64,000 nt of DNA from Rhizobium sp. P40RR-XXII (GTDB taxonomy: Bacteria > Pseudomonadota > Alphaproteobacteria > Rhizobiales > Rhizobiaceae). The translations under genes and the position numbers were made by a program. The notes below the pieces were generated by a model. It ran no database searches and had not been told where the DNA came from. It saw only the letters and a program-made list of their open reading frames with translations. The stretch lies in assembly GCF_012641405.1 (NCBI RefSeq), contig NZ_JABAII010000016.1, forward strand, positions 1 to 64,000. The letters run 5' to 3'. Below, in pieces: positions 54,128 to 61,743 of the stretch; position 1 is the stretch's first letter; the number at the start of each line of letters is the position of its first letter.

Positions 54128-55282
54128 TCAGTCGGCCTTTTTGGCCCGCTGTTCTATGCGAGCTTCCGCAATTCTGCGACTGCTCTCCAATCCATCGCCG
54201 CGGCTATAGCGGCGAGTAGTTTTCGTCGTGGTATGGGTCGCAAGATCACGGGCGTCCTCAAGCGAGCCCGTTGCCTCGACTGTCTCGGAAACGGCTCCGG
54301 CTCTCGAATCCATCGACCAAACATTTGATGGAACGCCGGCAGCATCCCGCACTTTGCGGAATTTTTCTGTATAGCGATTCTCCCAATATGGCTTTCCATG
54401 GTCCTCGTCGATGACAACGGGGCCGATATCAGGAATACGAAATGCCTTCAGCGCCTCCGCCACCAGAGGATAGCTGTTCAGATCCCGCGCCACCGCAGCG
54501 CCGGTCTTACTGGTCTTGAGCGTCAAGATCAGGTCTTTCGAGATCGACTTGGCCATCAAGCCGCTCCAGCGGAATTCCCCACCTTCAGGCGGCGGCGCCC
54601 ATTCCCCGATAATATCAATTCGGCGCAGGGCCGTTTCGAACTTCAATGCTTCGACGAATCCGATCGATGGGCATTTCAGTTCCGCGCTTTTCTTCACGAT
54701 CGCCAAGCATTGATCATAGGTCATAGCGATTTCGCGTCCTGCTGGCTGCTCGAAACGAATATCCGATAGGATTGCGCGGGCCTGTTTGCACCCCTGAAGG
54801 CGTTCGCCGGCTCCGTAGCTCAACACAAGCCGCAGGAGCTTAATAGCGCCTGATGCTCTCCTATGGCCTTTTTTGCGCCATTGCTTGAACCAATCCTTGA
54901 AATCTGACGCCTTAAGGGCATCGACCCGGCGTTTCCCCACGTTCTTTTCCAAGACGCGGAGGCTTGGCTCGTAGTCGCGGATCCTGGTCGAGTGCTTCAC
55001 GGTGTGGAGAGAGCTTGTCGTATCGTGCTTGTAGCAATCGATCAGTGACTTGATCGTGCCATCGTAGCTAGGAGCAGCATCCTTGCCCCGCAGATCGTCT
55101 TGGAGCGTTCTGGTGCGCCTCTGACACTCTTCGGCGATCTGCTCGTCTGAGAGGCAGTCATCGAGCCGTATCACGTCCAGATAGTCCGGAGCGCCTTTGA
55201 CGGCTCGCTTCGGGTCCCAATAATGGACGCGGGTCCCACTCTTGTTGTCCCGGTATTTGTAACCGGGTCGGTCAGTCCTCAT
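54128..55282 (-). CDS. Tyrosine recombinase, phage integrase
   Basis: A 384-residue integrase. The catalytic domain shows Arg220 (FETALRRIDI), the beta-hairpin Lys (LTLKTSKTG), a box II that reads M324-D-S-R327 instead of HxxR, His350 (LATHTTTKTT) and the nucleophile Tyr359 (RRYSRGD). As I recall, a related MDxRAG box is usual in one alphaproteobacterial integrase group. An N-terminal arm-binding-like region (MRTDRPGYKYRDNKSGTRVH) and a SAM-like core-binding domain precede. AAGGAAGAATGGG before ATG 55282 decides the start. It reads towards tRNA-Gly. Confidence 0.93.
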   Translation of the reverse strand: MRTDRPGYKYRDNKSGTRVHYWDPKRAVKGAPDYLDVIRLDDCLSDEQIAEECQRRTRTLQDDLRGKDAAPSYDGTIKSLIDCYKHDTTSSLHTVKHSTRIRDYEPSLRVLEKNVGKRRVDALKASDFKDWFKQWRKKGHRRASGAIKLLRLVLSYGAGERLQGCKQARAILSDIRFEQPAGREIAMTYDQCLAIVKKSAELKCPSIGFVEALKFETALRRIDIIGEWAPPPEGGEFRWSGLMAKSISKDLILTLKTSKTGAAVARDLNSYPLVAEALKAFRIPDIGPVVIDEDHGKPYWENRYTEKFRKVRDAAGVPSNVWSMDSRAGAVSETVEATGSLEDARDLATHTTTKTTRRYSRGDGLESSRRIAEARIEQRAKKAD

Positions 55283-55490
55283 CCCATTCTTCCTTTCCAT
55301 CGGGGGCTAGATTGCCCGATGGAAGCATGCCGGCCGTTCGGGTCGTATCGTCAACCACGGCGTTCTTGTGGAAACCGGGGATAACGGTGACAACCAGTGA
55401 ACGGATATCGATCTTGACTGCGGCACCTTGGCGATTGGCGGCGCGGATAATTCTTTCGATATCGGCTTGGCGGAAAGCGGCTCTGGTCAT
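55272..55490 (-). CDS. Small prophage protein
   Basis: A 72-residue protein beginning MTRAAFRQADIERIIRAANR, an N-terminal type I know from many small proteins next to alphaproteobacterial phage integrases; function unknown, perhaps an excisionase-like or regulatory role (inference from place only). It overlaps the integrase start by 11 bp and the upstream gene by ATGA. Confidence 0.7.
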   Translation of the reverse strand: MTRAAFRQADIERIIRAANRQGAAVKIDIRSLVVTVIPGFHKNAVVDDTTRTAGMLPSGNLAPDGKEEWDED

Positions 55491-55738
55491 TCGTCCTTCC
55501 CCTCCTTGCCTATGTTGGCCTTTTGTTCTTGCAACGGAGAAGGGGTGGAGTCGAAGATGGAGTTGTACGGAGGAAGCTCACACTCTGGGCATGGCTCGTC
55601 ATGGTATTCGGCCCACTCGCGACGCTTACGAGAGCGCTCCTCTTCGATTTCGGAACAACTCGGGCAAAAATCGTAGCCCCATTCCCAGTGATCGAATCCG
55701 ACACCATCGCCGCAGTATTTGCACTTTCCGCTAGCCAT
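55487..55738 (-). CDS. Small prophage zinc-ribbon protein
   Basis: An 83-residue protein with three CxxC pairs (CKYCGDG, FCPSCSE, PCPEC) that would bind one or two zinc ions, and an Arg/Glu-rich helix between them. No function is recognised. The ATG at 55738 overlaps the previous stop by one base (TAATG). Confidence 0.7.
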   Translation of the reverse strand: MASGKCKYCGDGVGFDHWEWGYDFCPSCSEIEEERSRKRREWAEYHDEPCPECELPPYNSIFDSTPSPLQEQKANIGKEGKDE

Positions 55739-55959
55739 TACTTCCACCCCTCCTCGTTCAGAGCGGCGCGGCCCGCATCGGTGATCTTGATGCCAGGATA
55801 TCCGCCAAGGCGCATGAATTCGATCAGCTTGGCTTTGATCATGGGCTTGCACTGAGCCTCTGCCGCCTTCTCCCATGTCTGCAAGGGCCAGCCGATGCGG
55901 CCTAACCCATTGTCAGCGCACATGCGCAAAATTTCACGTTGCGTGCTATTCAGCTTCAT
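55738..55959 (-). CDS. Small prophage protein, winged-helix-like
   Basis: A 73-residue protein (MKLNSTQREILRMCADNGLG ... IKITDAGRAALNEEGWK). The pattern of an N-terminal helix and a final 'TDAGRAAL' resembles short winged-helix proteins. The ATG has TGGAGG upstream and lies inside the end of the preceding gene. Confidence 0.65.
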   Translation of the reverse strand: MKLNSTQREILRMCADNGLGRIGWPLQTWEKAAEAQCKPMIKAKLIEFMRLGGYPGIKITDAGRAALNEEGWK

Positions 55960-56293
55960 CACCGCCTCCAAGCTTAGAGAGGAGGGCGCGGAGCGCGATC
56001 AGGCCATCAACGAACGAACGCGATCCGTCAAGATCTTCAAATGTGGCCTTCACATACGGGTTACCGTCGCCCGTGGTAATCGCAAGAAAGGCCTTGTGCC
56101 CCACGGTCAGTTCAGCCGCCTTTCTGGCTTCCTCTATAAGGTCAGAGGTGCGCTGGCGTTCGGAGAGGAGGGCCTTCGCGATGGCATTCACCAAAGCTTC
56201 TTCGTTTACTCCATAATTAGGCAGCATGAACTCTGGGCCGTCGCCCAAGACATTCTGTACCGCATACATGATATCGTCAGGAAATATGCTCAT
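55946..56293 (-). CDS. Hypothetical prophage protein
   Basis: A 115-residue acidic protein (MSIFPDDIMYAVQNVLGDGP, ALVNAIAKALLSERQRTSDL). No family recognised. It overlaps the upstream Lar-DfrB gene by ATGA and the downstream gene by 14 bp, so it belongs to the same transcript. Confidence 0.65.
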   Translation of the reverse strand: MSIFPDDIMYAVQNVLGDGPEFMLPNYGVNEEALVNAIAKALLSERQRTSDLIEEARKAAELTVGHKAFLAITTGDGNPYVKATFEDLDGSRSFVDGLIALRALLSKLGGGDEAE

Positions 56294-56736
56294 GCGTCCT
56301 TCCCTTCGTCATTGGAGATAGATGGAAGGGGAGGGAAAACCTCAAGCGCACTTTCGGGGTAGATCTGGACTGATCCAGGCTCTCGTTCGCTCTCGACGCA
56401 ATACCCGTCCGGCGTCAGTTTGGTGCTATAGAAGCCGACCACTTTTCCTTGCCAGGACGATCCTTTGATTTTCCGGACGCGATCACCGATGCGGAAGGTT
56501 CGCCCATCACCGTTTCCGGCTTCTGGGATAGGGGCGCGACGGTTCCAATTCTCCGTCATCTTCCCTTGAAGCCACTCCAACGTGAAGCGGATTCCGCCCT
56601 TCTGAACATACTTCGGGCCGCATCCTCGCAAACCGGATGGTTGAATTTCAACACACCGAAGAGTGAGTTCATTTTTGCCTGTCTGCTCAAAAGCAGCTTC
56701 GCCGCCGCAGAACGGGCATGGCTTCAGAGTGGTCAT
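56290..56736 (-). CDS. Lar-type zinc-ribbon fused to a DfrB (R67-like) dihydrofolate reductase domain
   Basis: A 148-residue protein. Residues 1-70 (MTTLKPCPFCGGEAAFEQTG ... LTLRCVE ... NWNRRAP) match the phage Lar/restriction-alleviation zinc-ribbon type. Residues about 83-133 match type II dihydrofolate reductase R67/DfrB as I remember it: GDRVRKIKGSSWQGKVVGFY, STKLTPDGYCVESE and PGSVQIYPESALE, about two thirds identical by eye. The R67 active-site residues Lys32, Ser65, Gln67, Ile68 and Tyr69 correspond to Lys89, Ser122, Gln124, Ile125 and Tyr126. R67 works as a tetramer with one central pore; whether the fusion can is unknown. The ATG at 56736 is set by MTTLKPCPFCGG. Confidence 0.85.
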   Translation of the reverse strand: MTTLKPCPFCGGEAAFEQTGKNELTLRCVEIQPSGLRGCGPKYVQKGGIRFTLEWLQGKMTENWNRRAPIPEAGNGDGRTFRIGDRVRKIKGSSWQGKVVGFYSTKLTPDGYCVESEREPGSVQIYPESALEVFPPLPSISNDEGKDA

Positions 56737-57245
56737 TGGGGAATGCTCCAAGGAACAAGGGGAGTCGCGTAGGCGAGCATGAGGGGATGGCGAGGATGGC
56801 CGTCGAGCGCGGTTCCCCAGCACATCGGTTTCGCGCCGGCGCGATTCAGCACGTCAACGACAGAGCGCCACCGGTTTAGCAAAGGCTTCGGAAGCTTCGA
56901 AAGTGGACCCCATGCGACAATGTGAATGTCGGCACCACGGATCGCCCGTTCGATATAGGCGTCATTCTCTGGACCGATTGGGTCGGCAGCCGTGCGAAGA
57001 TCGCGAACATCCTTTGCGACAAGGGCGAACGGGTTCCAAACGACAACCTTACTGGCGCCGAGGCGAGCGCAGAAGCCGTCTACCTTTGTCATGGTATGGT
57101 CGTTCTTCTCTTCGTTGGCCTCGGCTGGGTTGATCATGCCAAGCGACACGACCGGACCGCTTCCGCCGAAATCATGCTCAAGCAAATAGCGATAGAGGCC
57201 ACATTCAGAAAATATGGCAGTGCGTTGCAACAGGAGGTCCGCCAT
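56733..57245 (-). CDS. DUF1643 domain protein
   Basis: A 170-residue protein. LLEHDFGGSGPVVSLGMINP, AEANEEKNDHTMTKVDGFCA, VVWNPFALVAKDVRDLRTA and IVAWGPLSKLPKPLLNRWRS match the DUF1643 family, common in phages and of unknown function. The ATG at 57245 (MADLLLQRTA) is chosen. It overlaps the Lar-DfrB gene by ATGA, so the two are coupled. Confidence 0.8.
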   Translation of the reverse strand: MADLLLQRTAIFSECGLYRYLLEHDFGGSGPVVSLGMINPAEANEEKNDHTMTKVDGFCARLGASKVVVWNPFALVAKDVRDLRTAADPIGPENDAYIERAIRGADIHIVAWGPLSKLPKPLLNRWRSVVDVLNRAGAKPMCWGTALDGHPRHPLMLAYATPLVPWSIPQ

Positions 57246-57246
57246 C

Positions 57247-57570
57247 CTACGCCTCCTCTTGGGCAAGCTTGGCCCGGAGGGTGGGGAGGTAGCGACCGAC
57301 AGCGTCAACCGCACTGCGAGAAAGAACGAACGAGGCCAGCGGCTTGGCGCTTTCCCGGTGTACTATCGTTGTTCCGGCCCATCCCAATGCAATACTTTTG
57401 GCAGCACATTCTAAGGCCGCTTCTTCAGTCGGAAAGTTTTGACGCAGACGGATGATCGAAGAATGCTTCAGCTGGTTATCGCGCCGGCTGCGCGGCGGAG
57501 GGCAATGGTAGACACTCGCTTCCCAGTGTCCAGTCTCCAGCTCGGCAATCAGCTCTTCAAGCTTGCTCAT
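57247..57570 (-). CDS. Hypothetical prophage protein
   Basis: A 107-residue protein beginning MSKLEELIAELETGHWEASV, a start known from many phage proteins of the form 'L-D-L-I-A-R-L-E-x-A', followed by AALECAAKSIALGWAGTTIV. No function is recognised. Confidence 0.65.
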   Translation of the reverse strand: MSKLEELIAELETGHWEASVYHCPPPRSRRDNQLKHSSIIRLRQNFPTEEAALECAAKSIALGWAGTTIVHRESAKPLASFVLSRSAVDAVGRYLPTLRAKLAQEEA

Positions 57571-57856
57571 CGGTAGAATCCTGTTGTGGGAGAGCACTGG
57601 AGATCGGCCGAAGCGTGAAGAAGTCATCCGCCGCAACGGTAGCATGCCCAAGGCAGCCAGCCTGATCGGTGATATTGTCCTTGACCGAATCCTTCGAATA
57701 CTTCGACTGAATGTGAACGGCGGCAGTCAGCAGCATCATGATGCAATCGGCTGGATCGGCATTCACATTCTGGCAGATGGCTTGGGCAACCGCCTCGATT
57801 GCCAGAACACGCTCGCGCGGATCTTGTGGGATTTTGCCTTTGATCTCGATTTCCAT
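57557..57856 (-). CDS. Hypothetical prophage protein
   Basis: A 99-residue protein (MEIEIKGKIPQDPRERVLAI, ADPADCIMMLLTAAVHIQSK). No family recognised. It overlaps the next gene by 14 bp and lies 8 bp after the 340-residue protein gene. Confidence 0.6.
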   Translation of the reverse strand: MEIEIKGKIPQDPRERVLAIEAVAQAICQNVNADPADCIMMLLTAAVHIQSKYSKDSVKDNITDQAGCLGHATVAADDFFTLRPISSALPQQDSTDEQA

Positions 57857-57864
57857 TACTTGCC

Positions 57865-58887
57865 TTACCCCTGCTGCTGGAGGGCGGCGCGGGCAGTCCA
57901 CCACTCGGCAGACTTGCCATGAGTTTCACCGAGCGCCGGGGCTAAGCCAAGGATCACCTCAACCGAAGCGTCGTTGAGTTTGCAAACCTCGTCATGGTCA
58001 TAGTTGCTTGGATTGATCTCATAAAGTGTATCGTGCGCCCAGCGGACTAACTTGCGGAGTTCGCCGTTCTCCACCCGCAGCGCCTCTATCTCTGCCATGG
58101 CGTCGATGCTGATATTGTCGCCCCATGCCTTGCGAACGATCGAATTGCATAGATCGCGTTCTGCTTCGCGTGCCGCCTCTATCTCTGCGGAGGGGGATGG
58201 GGGGGCGCGGAGCGCTAGATAGTGACGCAATGATGCCTTCGCCGGTTCATAGTTAATTCCCAGAATCCAGTCTCGGATTTCCTCGTCGGTCATATCGAAC
58301 TTTCCGCACGCAGAAATGCTGGCACAATCCTCCTTCTCCGTCCCTCTCTCTACAGGAGATGAGAGAGCGGAGCGGATATCTTCGATAAGGTCTAAATCTT
58401 CATCTGCCGCACCGAGCCGAATGTCGTAGTTGTCGATCAGGTCAATAAGCTGCTGGCAGTGGGCCGCGAAATCACGGTTTCCGTCGCTAACTTCTCGATC
58501 AACATATCGGCGATTTACGCAAGTCCCGTCACAGTGTCCGATATCTGGGCAACCGCATGGCGCGGGTGCAGGCGGAGTATCAAGGCGACGCTGATTGTCG
58601 AGTGCCATCGCAATCGCATCTGAAATTTCGGAACGGAGCTTGTACCAATCAACTTGCGGGCATCCTCCTTCCATTCCGGTATGCGCAACTAGAAGATTAT
58701 GGGCGATCCGGTGAACGGGATAAGAAACCATCAGTGGCGGACTGTCCGGCTCGCCTGGTAGGAGCGCGAGGGCGGCCGCTATCGCTGCTTCATATGGCTT
58801 CGCATCACCATAGCCGCTTCCGTGGTGGATTTCCGTCCAATATGCATGGCGGGCGGCTTCGATCATCTCGGGTGTGATCATGTTCAT
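57865..58887 (-). CDS. Hypothetical prophage protein
   Basis: A 340-residue protein with a modular look: an N-terminal MITPEMIEAARHAYWTEIHH type start common in phage proteins, a small Cys cluster (CGCPDIGHCDGTC), and a C-terminal region with a short coiled coil (EIEALRVENGELRKLVRWAH). It is probably a phage accessory protein of unknown role. Overlaps the HNH gene by ATGA. Confidence 0.65.
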   Translation of the reverse strand: MNMITPEMIEAARHAYWTEIHHGSGYGDAKPYEAAIAAALALLPGEPDSPPLMVSYPVHRIAHNLLVAHTGMEGGCPQVDWYKLRSEISDAIAMALDNQRRLDTPPAPAPCGCPDIGHCDGTCVNRRYVDREVSDGNRDFAAHCQQLIDLIDNYDIRLGAADEDLDLIEDIRSALSSPVERGTEKEDCASISACGKFDMTDEEIRDWILGINYEPAKASLRHYLALRAPPSPSAEIEAAREAERDLCNSIVRKAWGDNISIDAMAEIEALRVENGELRKLVRWAHDTLYEINPSNYDHDEVCKLNDASVEVILGLAPALGETHGKSAEWWTARAALQQQG

Positions 58888-59273
58888 TTGGAAATTACCT
58901 CGCCTGTCTCTCTGTTGATGACGGTCCCATCGAAGAGACGCTTGAAACGCTTGGAGAAGCCGACGGCCTTCTCGGGCTTGATGCCGAGATGCTTTTTTCG
59001 GGTGCGGGCGATCTTCGATTTGACAGCAACCTCCGCCGCGGTCTTTTTCCGATGCGGCTCTTTCAGAGCAGGGAAGAGGTTTGTCTCCCGGTGCTCGCCG
59101 CCAAGGATGAGCGAGACCCTATGATCAAGGTCCCACGCGTCGCGGACGGGATCGATCTTACGGCCGGTCAGATGGCAGATGCCGTTCTCTCGGTCGAAGA
59201 TGCGAAGACGCACGCGATCCGGCACCTTCTGATCATCGTGCTTGGCAATCCATTCGGGTATGGAGCGGGTCAT
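58884..59273 (-). CDS. HNH endonuclease-like protein
   Basis: A 129-residue protein. RLRIFDRENGICHLTGRKID and AWDLDHRVSLILGGEHRETN followed by LFPALKEPHRKKT form an HNH (DHR...N...H) nuclease fold. Such proteins act in phage DNA packaging or as homing-type nucleases. Overlaps its neighbours by ATGA. Confidence 0.82.
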   Translation of the reverse strand: MTRSIPEWIAKHDDQKVPDRVRLRIFDRENGICHLTGRKIDPVRDAWDLDHRVSLILGGEHRETNLFPALKEPHRKKTAAEVAVKSKIARTRKKHLGIKPEKAVGFSKRFKRLFDGTVINRETGEVISK

Positions 59274-59626
59274 GTGTTTGCCCCTCCGCTGTTGGCAGCA
59301 ACGGCCATCCGGGCGATCCGCTGAAGGTCTCTAAGAGCTTCCCGCCATGTCCCGTCGCTCATCAGGGACCATTTGGAACCGGTTGGGTGAGCATCGCGAA
59401 TTTCTTCAAGCGCCTTCAACAGCCGCTCGTTTTCCGATTTCTCATCTCGGTACCGGCCTTCCCAATAGCGATGATCGACAGGGTTGCCGGTGAGGCGATC
59501 AATGTTGGCGCGCAGGCGCTCAATCTCGTCCGCACCATCCGCGCAATCGACCGGCAGGGTTGGCATGCTCTTCGGTGCGCGCTTTTTTGCGCCCCACCAG
59601 CGGAGGCGATCAACAATATCGGTCAT
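59270..59626 (-). CDS. Hypothetical prophage protein
   Basis: A 118-residue soluble protein, MTDIVDRLRWWGAKKRAPKS with a central coiled coil (RYRDEKSENERLLKALEEIR). The MTDIVDRLR start is widespread in phage ead/Ea22-like proteins. No function is known. Confidence 0.65.
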   Translation of the reverse strand: MTDIVDRLRWWGAKKRAPKSMPTLPVDCADGADEIERLRANIDRLTGNPVDHRYWEGRYRDEKSENERLLKALEEIRDAHPTGSKWSLMSDGTWREALRDLQRIARMAVAANSGGANT

Positions 59627-60480
59627 GCTAGCCTCACATTCGAAAGGGCTGTCTGAACGTCCTTGGAGAGTTGTTGATCAGCCGCTTCAGAGAACAGGCG
59701 CGAATAATTCCACGCCGTATCGCGGAAGATGCGGCCGTCGATATCGTCATTGAAGCAGGATAGGATATCGGTCTGGATCGCAGCATCTTCTGGCGTCGCA
59801 ACCGTAAACCTTCCGAGCGCATCCGAAACGCGATAGTAGCCATCGGACCAATCGCCTCTGGTCTGGTACATGGCCGCAGCAAGATCAAGGCGTTGATCTT
59901 TTTCCCGCAAGGCGGCTAGGGCGCCATCCCAATCGATAGCTTCATCCAAGCCATAGCGAATGATGATCTCGGCAAGCTTCAGGTCGTTGCGACGCTTCTC
60001 AAGCGCAGCCGCAGCTTCGCGATCTTGATCCGCCTTCCGCCTTGCATCTTCCTGTTCGGCCTGTTTCGCATATTCGTCATAGCGAGCCTTGAGGCTGTTA
60101 TAGGTCCATGTCGCCGCATCGAAGCCATCGGTTATCTTAACATTCCGGTTCAGGTCGCCCAGGTATCCGGCATCGTACCGGATGTTCTTCGGAAAGCGAG
60201 AGCGGCTTTTCATGTCCCGCTCGCTGTAGGAATCCGGTATCCCGGCCTCTTTCATAATGGCGACAATCTTCTCGCGAAGCTGGCGGTTGATTTCGATCTT
60301 TGGAAGGTTGCGCTCGTGGGCGTCGATATCCTTCTGCCGGGCTGCTTCCAATTCGCTATTGGCCCGAGCGGCAATCTCCTTCGCCGTCGGCTCGCGCCAG
60401 TGGTTCATGCTGCTGGCATAGCTTCTGGGATCGGACATACATCTGCCGACAAAGCCGCACTGTTCAAGCTCTTCAGCCAT
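59623..60480 (-). CDS. Hypothetical prophage coiled-coil protein
   Basis: A 285-residue protein. The middle (YAKQAEQEDARRKADQDREA and AAALEKRRNDLKLAEIIIRY) is a coiled coil; no motif is recognised. The start MAEELEQC is chosen because it follows the upstream HNH gene's end. Confidence 0.65.
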   Translation of the reverse strand: MAEELEQCGFVGRCMSDPRSYASSMNHWREPTAKEIAARANSELEAARQKDIDAHERNLPKIEINRQLREKIVAIMKEAGIPDSYSERDMKSRSRFPKNIRYDAGYLGDLNRNVKITDGFDAATWTYNSLKARYDEYAKQAEQEDARRKADQDREAAAALEKRRNDLKLAEIIIRYGLDEAIDWDGALAALREKDQRLDLAAAMYQTRGDWSDGYYRVSDALGRFTVATPEDAAIQTDILSCFNDDIDGRIFRDTAWNYSRLFSEAADQQLSKDVQTALSNVRLA

Positions 60481-60829
60481 TGATGAAATCCTCCATGTCG
60501 ATCTGTGGAGCCTTGCGGCGACGGGTAAGCGCCGCATTGGCGGCATGGTGCTTGGCATCCCAGCTCAAATGACATTTCTGGCAAAGTGCTCGGCAACGCT
60601 CCGGGTCAGCATGGCTTTCGTCGTGATCCATGTGGGCGATCGTCAGAACAACCTTGCTTCCGGTGATAGGGTGAGGCTGTCCGTTCTCGGCACGGCACTC
60701 GGGATGCATCGGCGTGCCTTCACAGCGGTTGCCAGCACGGGCGAGTAGCGACGCCCGGAAAGCCTTCCATTCCTTCGAATGAGTGCCGCCTCCCAGATAG
60801 AGAGATTTTCGCTCGGATCTGATCGGCAT
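60473..60829 (-). CDS. HNH endonuclease-like protein, second
   Basis: A 118-residue protein with a CxxC-H-N-H pattern: NRCEGTPMHPECRAENGQPH, TIAHMDHDESHADPERCRAL and CQKCHLSWDAKHHAANAALT. This is the usual layout of phage HNH nucleases with a structural zinc. The ATG at 60829 is preferred over a TTG at 60841. Confidence 0.8.
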   Translation of the reverse strand: MPIRSERKSLYLGGGTHSKEWKAFRASLLARAGNRCEGTPMHPECRAENGQPHPITGSKVVLTIAHMDHDESHADPERCRALCQKCHLSWDAKHHAANAALTRRRKAPQIDMEDFING

Positions 60830-60830
60830 C

Positions 60831-60959
60831 TCAGCCACCAATCCGTTCGAAGACGAAAGACATGATCACCAAACCGGACGCGCCGATAAGGAAGAGCAGG
60901 GCGATAGCGCATGCTATTTCGGCGGTATCGGTGGGGATGGTGCCGGTAACGTCAGTCAT
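60831..60959 (-). CDS. Very small prophage membrane protein, 42 residues
   Basis: Translated directly: MTDVTGTIPTDTAEIACAIA then one hydrophobic segment LLFLIGASGLVIMSFVF and ERIGG. It starts inside the end of the NinB-like gene and ends one base before the HNH start, filling the gap exactly. No family is recognised. Confidence 0.55.
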   Translation of the reverse strand: MTDVTGTIPTDTAEIACAIALLFLIGASGLVIMSFVFERIGG

Positions 60960-61743
60960 GTGAGGCTCCGATCTCGGTTATTTGTTTTTCCGTGCAGCCG
61001 GCATGAGTGGCGACTAGTTCCAGCGCATCAGGCGGATAAATGTTTGAGAGAACTGCATCCTTGCAGACGCGATAGATCGAGCCGGCCTTTTCTCGCGCCG
61101 CTTGGCTAGGAGAGGCGTCCAGAGCGTTGCAGGCGATCCGCTGGTTGTTCAGTAGCGCAAGGTTTTCATCCGCGTTGCCGGTCCAGTGGGTGGCGCTCCA
61201 AAGCATCCTGGCGACAGTTGCCAACCAATCCATATCGACTTGTGAAAGGGGAGCGTCCGACGACGTTGGGGGCGGATCGTCGGACGCTGCGGAAGCGGAA
61301 AGGGCACCGCTGTCCGCTGTATCCGGCTCGGATGGCGTCGAGCCGGAATCGGATTGTTCCTTTGGTTCTTTGAATATGACGTTGTGCTCGGCACCGAAGG
61401 CGTAGATCAGCTCGATAAGGTTGCTCATCTCCTCGATCGTCAGCGTCGAGGTGTGCATGCCGAGCGGGACATAGGTACCCTTGTCGATGCCTGGCACGAC
61501 GCGAGCGTGGCGGAGGGAAGCCGTAAAAACGTCCTTCCAGTCCTCAGCATCAAGTTTCTGACCGTACCACTCGACCTGATCTGATACTTCGCCCAGCATG
61601 GCCCACATCTTCGCAGATTGCTCGCTGGAGCGGCTTTTCTTTCGGAAGGTGACAACGGTCCCGGCTTCGACGTTGCGCGCCCACGTGGCGATCTTCTGCC
61701 GATCCTCTGGGCCTTGAATGGTGACGGTCTGGCGGGTGGTCAT
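60952..61743 (-). CDS. NinB-like recombination protein
   Basis: A 263-residue protein. The N-terminal 130 residues match NinB-type proteins: RQTVTIQGPEDRQKIATWAR, KKSRSSEQSAKMWAMLGEVS, LDAEDWKDVFTASLRHARVV and SNLIELIYAFGAEHNVIFKE. NinB of lambda (Orf) helps load the annealing protein and fits a recombination cluster. The C-terminal half is an acidic linker and a helical domain not seen in lambda NinB. Confidence 0.85.
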   Translation of the reverse strand: MTTRQTVTIQGPEDRQKIATWARNVEAGTVVTFRKKSRSSEQSAKMWAMLGEVSDQVEWYGQKLDAEDWKDVFTASLRHARVVPGIDKGTYVPLGMHTSTLTIEEMSNLIELIYAFGAEHNVIFKEPKEQSDSGSTPSEPDTADSGALSASAASDDPPPTSSDAPLSQVDMDWLATVARMLWSATHWTGNADENLALLNNQRIACNALDASPSQAAREKAGSIYRVCKDAVLSNIYPPDALELVATHAGCTEKQITEIGASHD

